Shown: in pieces, positions 55,830 through 64,000 of the stretch
How positions within the stretch are numbered: position 1 is the stretch's first letter
How the letters are laid out: every line of letters begins with the position of its first letter
Source: Chimonanthus salicifolius
Lineage: Eukaryota > Streptophyta > Magnoliopsida > Laurales > Calycanthaceae
Assembly (NCBI GenBank): GCA_013350335.1
Contig: CM023535.1
Span: forward strand, 27,186,617 to 27,250,616
Length of the DNA: 64,000 nt
Direction of reading: 5' to 3'
The notes under the pieces: generated by a model
Told to the model about the DNA's origin: nothing
The model's input: only the letters and a program-made list of their open reading frames with translations
Database searches by the model: none
Translations under genes and position numbers: made by a program

Positions 55830-55992
55830 TGTTATGGTTTTGGCAGATAATTATGAAGCGAAATGTAGGGAAATAAAATTTCCCAAATATCCAACTTTTA
55901 GTGGAGATGCTGCTAGAATTTCGAGAAAATTCCTGATATTAATTGAACTTAGAAATTTATTTCTCCATGTTGGTTGTCGTGACAAGTTTTAA
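55830..55992 (+). pseudogene. gypsy gag fragment
   Basis: It reads KFPKYPTFSGDAARISRKFL then IELRNLFLHVGCRDKF and a stop. This resembles the start of the gypsy retrotransposon gag domain (FSGD..., then IE..F..MGC.D...). Only about 50 codons survive. Confidence 0.5.
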
Positions 55993-57525
55993 ATTTTTAA
56001 ATGAGAGTCCCACACTTTCGTCACGTGGCGGATCGTGATGTGTCAATGTCACGGATTCGTTGCGGGGCGAAGTGTTTCAGTGTGCTTTCGAAATCCAAGC
56101 GATAAAATAAGCTATAGGGTTGAAGGAAGTGATGTACAGGCTATCGGGCTCGAGAAACTGGGACGGCCCCGCAAAACTGAGATGATCCCACAAATGTGAC
56201 TGGAAACAGACTCACAAATTTTCCAGAAGCGCTCTAGAAATACTCACCAAGCGGGCCAAAAACACTCTAGAACGATCCCCAAAGCATGCTAGAAATGAGT
56301 CTGAAACGGGCCGGGCTTGACTGCTGGGCTGAGAAGTCGGGCTGGACCGGACTAGATCTGCTGAACTGGACTTGGACTGGTACGAGTTGCGCCAAGATCG
56401 TTTGGCCTACACGAGTTGGGATCAATGATTGGGCTGGAGGCGAGTTGGGCTTGGGTCTATAAGACTGGGCTACACTAGCCCAGTGAGGTAAAAGTAACAA
56501 GGACTAGCTTTGCAGGGCCTGGAGACAGTTGAGCCTGCTAACAAGGAGGGCCAAGACTGAGTCAACTGAGTTGCTTAGTTGACCCAGTTGGCTCAAAAGA
56601 GTGGAGGAGAAGTAAGAATTGGGGAAATCTAAAAAGGGACTACAGATGTGGTAGCAAGAAGGATGAATTTGGTGAGATTTGACTTGGCAGAGGTGAGACA
56701 AGACAATGGTGGCGGCGGCACGAGGTGAGGAGAAAGAAAATGAATATGAACCGAGAGAGGGAAGGAAAAAGTGAGAAAAATGACCGAAGGAGAGGGCCGG
56801 GAGAGAGAAATAGAGAGCTACAAGAGGCGGCGGCCAACAATGGATTTAGGCTTTTTTGGCTTAGGAGGAGAGGGATTGGAGAGAAGAGAAAATAGAGGAA
56901 AAAAATAGAGACGAAAAAAAGGAGGGACAATGGGGCGGCGGCTCAAGGCCTAGGGTTTAGATTTTGGTGCAAGAGAGAAGAAAGGAGGAGGATGGAGGTT
57001 AGGGTTTTGCAAAAGGGAAGGGAAAAGAGAGAGAATATTTATATGGGTGACTTAGGGTTAAGGTTAAGATTAGGATTTGGGTTTTCTATTTTTTTTAAAA
57101 AAGGGTTTTATATACGAACAAAAAATAAAATTAATTAAAAATCAAAGCCCTCAATCTTTTGTATCATTGAATTTATTTTATTTATTAATATTACTATTAT
57201 TATTATATTAATTTTTTTGAACCTTGAAATGCGTGAAATCAAAATTTCAAAAAGAAGAGATATTCCGTTCTCAACAAAATGAATTGAAATCCGAAAAAAA
57301 AATAGAACGTCAAATGTCGAACGTCGGGATAGAAAAACATGTGATTTCCAAATTTTTTTTATGACAAAACGTATAATAATTCAAAATTACTAAATTACCC
57401 TTCGAGTCTTTGAGCTCGAAATCAGGTAAAATGTGGCCCACTACATGACCCACACTCTCCCCGATGCCACTAAAGTCACATAACAGCTTAGAGATCTGAA
57501 AATCTCTTAAAAACGGGTCATTACA
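55993..57525 (-). mobile_element. LTR-like sequence, minus orientation
   Basis: On the minus strand it begins TGTAATGACCCGTTTTTAAG at 57525, the start word of many plant gypsy LTRs. A candidate opposite end, CTTGTCACGACA, lies at 55986-55975 and overlaps the gag fragment. The interior has GA-rich leader-like sequence (56650-57030). The left border is uncertain. Confidence 0.4.
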
Positions 57526-60500
57526 GGAGATCCCCAGGCGAGTAGGATGGCCAGCGTCGCTTTTTCCGCCAGAGGGCCTCGTTTGAGGGGAGGATTGTTG
57601 GGGCTGTTGTCATGCCCTGACCCAAAACATAGGCATGTGACATGAAATAATTTTACTTTTTTGAATATCACACGTGAGAAACACACGTGTACTCACAACT
57701 CAATCATTGAGATCATAAATGAACTCAAATACCATTATTATCTCAAAGGGGATATAAATTCTCTCCCATAAATGTTATCAAACATTTTAGAATTTATTAC
57801 AACCAAATTCACTATGAATAAAATGGTACAAACAACAACACCAACTCAAATCAAATAAATAAAGCAATTAAGTCAATATGTAGGGCATATAAAACAACAT
57901 GATAAACTCAGCTCTTCCTTAGGGTCCTGTTGAGCACTGAAAATTACCATTTTACCCTTTAATTTTGGATTAGTTAGCCTTTGATTTGTGAATATTAGAT
58001 GCATTTAATAGAGTTTTTAAGTTTTGCAGTGTATTTGTGAGAATAAAAGAAAAAGGAATTAAAATGGAGAAAAGTGGGTCATAGTCCTATTTTTGGAAAG
58101 TTTATAATTTTTACCACCTAATTTGATTTGGAATTATTGTAAATTATTATAATTCAGATCCAGATATGAGAGTTTGAATTATAATAATATTTTTTACACT
58201 GTGTTACATTGTAAATGTGGTAGAAATTTATAAACACACAAATGGACCCACTGTTCGAATCTGAAGCCTGAAGACAAAGTCTGCAATTGGAAGCCAATAA
58301 GCCAAAGTCCACCAGCATTCCGGGCCAGATAAAAGTTTAAGTATGGAATCCAAGTCCAAAAGATCAAGTGGGACCAGTGAATTTCGTTTGAAGGATGGTG
58401 CCTTATCTGCAAAATTCGGCGTTTGAAAAAGACAGTGATTTGGATAAAAGATAGTGGATTTAAATAAAAGACAGGGATAATGATAAAAGAGTTTGAATCG
58501 AAGGAGAGATAAGAAAGAGAGGGATAAGGAGGAACAGAGATAAAGAGATGAAGGAGTTAGCCGATCTCAATAGAAAGAAATTTTGAGTTTGAATGGGTCT
58601 CTTATCTTGGCTGAATTTGAAGGGTCCCTTATCTCATCTCTTCTGACTTTTATAAATTGATGGCTTTGGGTCCATTGAAAGTTGAATCGGGCAAGACATC
58701 GAAGAGACTGAAGTTAGACGAAGAAAGATAGAGAAAAATATTTAATTTTTTGTAAGTTATTTATTTTTTTTATTTTTATGTCAAGTCCAAAAGGATTGTA
58801 TTTCATTTCCAATTTTTTAAATAAAAATTCATGGCAGTTGTTTAGATTTATGGTCGTCCCAGTTATTAAAATATTTAATAGTGATGATTTGTATTTTATT
58901 TTTAATGCTTTTTATGAACATTATGTAAGAAATTATTTTTAGAATTTTTTCAAGGAAAGTAGAACCCCTATTAGGATCAGTGGGACTTGCCGTCTTTCTA
59001 GTATAAGGTTCTTATCAAGAACAGTTGTTTTAGATTTGGAGAAACATAAGTTTAAAACCCGCTCAAGCCTAAGGCTTGAATTGAAAAAAGTCTGATTTAA
59101 TGGATGACATAAAAGATTCTAATTAGAATTTTAATAGGAAATAAATTTGAATTATATTTTATAACTCTAGAACATTTCATAGTCTAGGCCATGATTTTAT
59201 TATTTTTAAATAGGATAACATGCCGCTTCGATATTTGTCCCGATTCCATTGTAAAATATGTAAAAAATTTATTTATTCTTGAATTATTTTTATTTTTATT
59301 TTTTCTCAAAAAAAATCAAAACAATTTAACTAGGTTAGAAACATTTTATTTGTCTCTTAAATTTATATTTTAAATTAAATTTAGGTCATTTAAATTTACT
59401 CCATTCTTTTACTCAAAATTTATTGTTAACCACTAAAACTAGATAATAAATTAATTATTATTCTAAATTAAGATTATAATTATATGTTTAGAAACTTATT
59501 TTATTAAATCACATTATTTTAATAGTGCTATCTTTTTATTTCGTACATATATTTTGTAGATTTCTCTTGGGTACAACCTCGCTCTCATACTATATACTAT
59601 AAACTGGTTCGTACGCTTGCAAGTTAAATTAAAATTACATCAGGTCCCTCAGATCCAGCTGGTGCAACATTACCTGAAATTGAAAAGACGTGAGTACAAA
59701 TAATACTCAGTGAGGAAATATGAATGCTACACACTCACGCACTCACATAATAATAATGTATGAAATTGAATATAAATAAGGCTATGATATCATGTTATGC
59801 TATCAATTTCATCAATATAAACCAAATGTCCACCCAAGGACACCAATCTAATCAACTTGAACACAATGTTCACCCGAGGATACCTCTATGGAACGAGCTG
59901 TCAATCAATATGATCCCTTGAGGGACATAGGCCACGACTTACAAATGGGAGATCTCCATACAACATAGATAATCTACCTCACCGTGCGTCCCTCACCACT
60001 CTGGTGATTAAGTTAGCTCTAAGTTGATCAATAGACGACTTACCAAGTTAGTACCGCCCAAAAGGCTCACAAGTATCTAACCGCGCGCAATTCGTCTTAC
60101 CAAGTCAGTATCGCCCGCATAGGCTCACGAGTATCTAACAGTGCACAATGCGCCTTATAAAGTTAGTACCACTCGCATAGGCTCACGAGTATCTGACCTT
60201 ACGTAATCTGTCTTACTAAATCAGTACCGCCCATATAGGTTCACGAGTATCTAACCCTGCGGAATGGGTCTCACTAAGTTAGTACCGTGTGCATAGGCTC
60301 ACGAATATCTGACCCTGTGCAAACTGTCTTACTAAGTCAGTATCGCCCGCATAGGTTCACAAGTATCTGACCCTGCGCAATCCGTCTTACTCAGTCAGTA
60401 CCATCTGCATAGGCTCACGAGTATCTAACCCTGCGCAATGCCTCTTACTAAGTTAGTACCGCCATCATAGGCTCACGAGTATCTAACCCTGCGCAATGCC

Positions 60501-61759
60501 TCTTACTAAGTCAGTACCGTCCGCATAGGCTCACGAGTATCTAACCCTGCGCAATGCCTCTTATTAAGTTAGTACCGCCAGCATATGTTCACGAGTATCT
60601 GACCCTGCACGAACTGTACACCAAGTGTACAAAATAGTCGTGAGAGCGATATACAACGCGAAACATGTGAGGGGCTATACTCCTCAATGACAACCACAAA
60701 CAGCCGTGAGAACGACCTACGGCGTGGAGCATGATAGGAGCTATACTCCTCGACGGCAACCCTATAGGGCCAAGTTTCCTTAAACAAAACCATTATCCTG
60801 CCACACCAACTTCCTTTAGGAAGTGGAGACTCATACTAATGGGACCCAAGCAAGGGAAATGTACATTATCAAGTTCTATATACTCTTTGGGTCTCACCCC
60901 AACGCTAGTAATTCTCAATATCACCATGTCCATTAACATAATATCCCATACTTACATCCTAGATAACCTCCTAGGCATGAGTGAGTAATACCAAAGGGAA
61001 ACATATTCATAATTACATAAGCAACATATATATTATAATCATATAATGGCTATAATTTCACAATAATAGCAGCATAGTACATTAAAAATAATTATCACAT
61101 TGGGTTATTTTTGGGACATGGACTGCACACCAACCCTGAGATACACACATCGGGTTATTTACATATATTCTTACTCCTTTCAATTTATTCAACCCCGTTT
61201 CATGGTGATTTAATATCTTACGTCCAATAACTCCATTTTTATAGCTTAAACCAATTAAATTCATCAATACATCATCTCAACCTTTCACAAGGGTCTACAA
61301 TAATTATCACAAATTTTCAATCATCATAACAATATAATAGACATACTACAAATCACATAATAAGGAATTAATAACGTCTCAGCATAGCATAGGGCACATC
61401 CATCCTATTTATCATGCATTAAACACATCAATAATACAATACATTTCCTGAATCAAGGAAATAACACACATGCATTCATACAATATGTGTGTAGCAATCC
61501 TCACATCAAAATCACGATGCCTCGGGTTGATCCTGGATAGGTTCGGGGTTCGAAGGCTCTAATCATGCCAAAACAACGTAATATGCCATTATTAATTCAT
61601 AGATTAGGCCTAAGCACAATTTAGAAGCAAAATTCCCAAATTTAGACCAAAGATTTACCCTTAATCTGGTTTAATCCCTTCAATGTAAGGGTAATCCCCA
61701 AATCTCCTCCCATGAATCATCTCAAAAAATTAGCATATACCCTTTTTTTCCAATTTACT
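57526..61759 (+). mobile_element. gypsy-type 3' LTR with inserted sequence
   Basis: A polypurine tract GAGGGGAGGATTG (57587-57599) is followed at 57611 by TGTCATGCCCTGACCC, a typical LTR start. TACAAATAATACTCAGTGAGG at 59693 is a conserved LTR landmark. A 58-bp minisatellite lies at 60030-60609. 57930-59590 looks like a separate insertion: GAGAGATAAG-rich leader, then AT-rich sequence, no coding. The right border is set by the next LTR. Confidence 0.45.
60030..60609. repeat. 58-bp minisatellite, 10 units
   Basis: The core AGTACCGCCCGCATAGGCTC, with ACGAGTATCTAACCCTGC following it, recurs. The GTACC (or GTATC) anchor stands at 60051, 60108, 60166, 60224, 60282, 60340, 60398, 60456, 60514 and 60572, a step of 58 bp with one of 57. 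The units are diverged from one another. Confidence 0.93.
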
Positions 61760-64000
61760 TGTGACACCCCGAATTTTTAGAATTTATAAATATTACATTT
61801 TTAATAATTAATTGAGATTAATACGAATTAATCAATTTATTTAGAGAAATTAAGTGGGATTTAATTTATGAAATTAAATTAATGTTGGGTAATATGATGG
61901 AGAATAAATCCATGAAATTTATTTGAAATGATTCGGTGACGTGTCATGCCACGTGTAGAGGGGATTAAAATGCCATATCCTAACAACTTAAGGGCAAAAA
62001 GGGGCATGGAAAGAGAGGCCACCCAGTTTGACTGTGTCATACACGGTAGATAACGTTTGTTCCACTTATCCCTGGTCGCACGGTATATCCCCTGTTCCAC
62101 TTATGCGCACGACTCTCTGTATCCCATTCCACATGCGCATGACTCTCAACAGTTTGCCTCACATTCGCACGGCACTCATTATCTTTCCCTCACACGGCAG
62201 TACTCCATTTCCTAGCTTTTCCACCGAGAGTTCCATTTCTCCTCCCACTCTGTCACACGATATTCATCTCCTTCACTGCTGCTCTCAAGCAAGGAAGGAA
62301 AGGAGAAGAAGGAAAGGAGAAGAAAGGAAATGAGAGGAAGGAAAGAGGAAAGGATTACAGAAAGCTTCGTTTAAGGTTGGTTTGACTTTTTAATTTAATA
62401 TTTAGTTTTAAATTAAAGTTTAGAATGATTTAGAATCAACCTTGTATGAATTTGGGTTGAAGGAATAAGAATATGAAAGATTCGAGAATTGTAGGATATT
62501 TTCCCCAATTCAGGAATCGGGTTTAAATCCGTGAAAATATATGTTAATTTATGAATTTTAATCCCTAAGGACATGTTAAATCATATAGGGAACAAATCTA
62601 AGGGTTTAGATTTAAAGAACGGGATCAATGAGCCACCCTACTATGATTCCCGAGTTCAAGGAACTCGGTTCGCGCTCTGCAGAGTGACTGTTTGTAGAGG
62701 ACAGGCTTCGGAACCTGTTTCGGAACATCCGAGACAAGTTCCGAAGTCTCGGAACAATCTGAGGGAACAATGAGGTTCCGAGAATCCTCGGAAGGAAAAA
62801 TGTCTCAGAACCTGGCTCACTCACTCCGAGGCCAAGTTCCGAGGAGACTGTAAAGTCAGAGAAATAACAATTAGAAGAAATTTGGTTAAGTTTATATGAG
62901 AACTGAAGTCTCAGAATCTTGCTCGGAAGTACTGAGACCAAGTTCCGAGCACTGTAATATATAAATGAAATTAGTATGTCTCTCGGAAGTACCAAGAGAG
63001 GATTTGTAGTTCCGAGCTCTCGAAACTTGACTCTGAAGTACTGAGGCCAAGTTCTGAGCACAGTATTGTATAAATAAAACCAATAAGTTTCTCGGAAGTA
63101 TCGAGAGAGAACCTGAAGTTCCGAACTCTCGTAACTTGATTCAGAAGTACCAAAGTCAAGTTCCGAGCAGATCAGTGAACCAGTGTAGTTCGGAATGATC
63201 CAAAGAGACTCTGATGTTCCGAAGTTTCGAAACAGGCTTCAGAAGTTCCGAGAAATTGATGATCTAAGTTCCGAACTACAATGTTATCCACATTGTTGGG
63301 TTGGACACGAACGTAAGATTAACGAGACATCATTAAATAAGAAATTAATGAAATTGACAAGTGTACATTGGAAAATAAGAATACGAACTGATCATGCGAT
63401 TTATTGTATTTTGATTCATGGATATAACTAGAGGATCGGAGGGTGATCTAGGAGCCGTACGTACCACGTAGCTCGCCCATTCATGGAATCTTGTTGATCA
63501 AGTAGGTTTTCCTACTTTCTTGAAGTATTAAGTGATTATTTATGTATATTTGAATTGTTAATAGATTTCAATGCATGATTGTGTAACTTATCGATGCATA
63601 GACATGAAAAACATGCATATTATGTGGGATGAGAATGCATGAGTTAAAGGTTAAGAGATGATAAACTCTAACTTGAAATAATTGAAATGAATTAACCATT
63701 ATATATGGTCGCGTCCATGGGTTACAAATTATGGCATATTAATTGGGTAGAAAGCTCCAAGGTTAGAAAACGTCCCGAAACCTACGCAGGAGTATGGGTG
63801 TGTAGTACTCCCCCGGTAATTCTAGTTAAATGCTAGTATTGGGTAGTAGCTCCCAGTTGGTGCCCCAGAAAATATACAGACAAAATGGCCAATGTTTATA
63901 ATTTTTCGATGATAATAAAATAGGGAGAAATGCATGGGTATGAGAAGGGCTTGCATCAATTCATGTTACCATGGCATATACATCGTATTGTTTTGATGAG
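61760..64000 (+). mobile_element. second copy of the large gypsy-type LTR, cut by the window edge
   Basis: It starts TGTGACACCCCGAATTTTT and aligns by eye with the LTR at 44553 through GGGCAAAAAGGGGCATGG, CCCCAATTCAGGAATCGGG, ATCTAGGAGCCGTACGTACC, TATGGTCGCGTCCATGG and GGTGCCCCAGAAAATATAC. It has its own minisatellite at 62640-63290 in place of the 1.4-kb segment seen in the first copy. The 3' end is outside the window. Confidence 0.65.
62640..63290. repeat. AAGTTCCGAG-rich minisatellite, about 109-bp period
   Basis: The words CTCGGAAGTA.CGAGAGAG and CAAGTTCCGAGCA recur. The unit start CTCGGAAGTA stands at 62982 and 63091, a step of 109 bp. Upstream copies (62640-62960) are more scrambled. 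It is absent from the related LTR at 44553. Confidence 0.75.

Noticed and set aside
60030..60609. Regular repeats considered as a CRISPR array
   Set aside because: The units are contiguous 58-bp tandem copies with no conserved-repeat/variable-spacer alternation, and the genome is a plant's.

Overview
This is nuclear DNA of a flowering plant. Two intron-rich genes can be read exon by exon. The rest is layered transposable elements: copia and gypsy LTR elements, a TRIM, LINEs, SINEs, and hAT-like and Tourist-like MITEs, with AT-rich spacers. I cannot name the species; nothing looks grass-like, and the repeats are compatible with a magnoliid or eudicot. All alignments, repeat counts and splice sites were worked out by eye from the sequence and from remembered family motifs.

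Layout. (1) 1-2620: 5' half of a copia element on the minus strand, with LTR, PBS, gag with one nonsense codon, zinc knuckle, protease and pre-integrase region, running off the left edge. (2) 5011-13271 (+): an eight-exon NIPA-family magnesium transporter gene whose introns hold a LINE insertion with perfect target duplications. (3) 15849-35082 (-): a seven-exon organellar RecA gene, RECA3-like, convergent with the transporter. Its last intron (about 8 kb) holds a solo LTR and a hAT-like element that contains a LINE fragment, a GC-rich tract resembling plant mitochondrial DNA, a copia 3' end, and a self-inverted LTR structure. Other introns carry a SINE pair, a clear tRNA-derived SINE and a Tourist-like MITE. 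(4) 36914-44141: two copies of one Tourist-like element, one inserted head-to-head into the other. Both carry a 158-bp tandem repeat: about 6 units in the host copy and about 26 in the inserted copy, the latter organised into 1104-bp seven-unit higher-order repeats. (5) 44321-48291: a hAT-like MITE split by a 3.6-kb solo LTR. (6) 48292-64000: gypsy-type LTR debris. It includes a concatemeric TRIM (five LTRs, four internal regions) at 54289-55661, minisatellites of 48, 58 and 109 bp inside LTRs, and a second copy of the 3.6-kb LTR family at the right edge.

The two genes have no evident joint pathway: one is a membrane Mg2+ transporter, the other an organelle recombinase. Regions 4 and 6 are the most unusual. 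They show satellite-like amplification inside non-autonomous transposons and a retrotransposon turned into a tandem array. No new protein-coding system was found.
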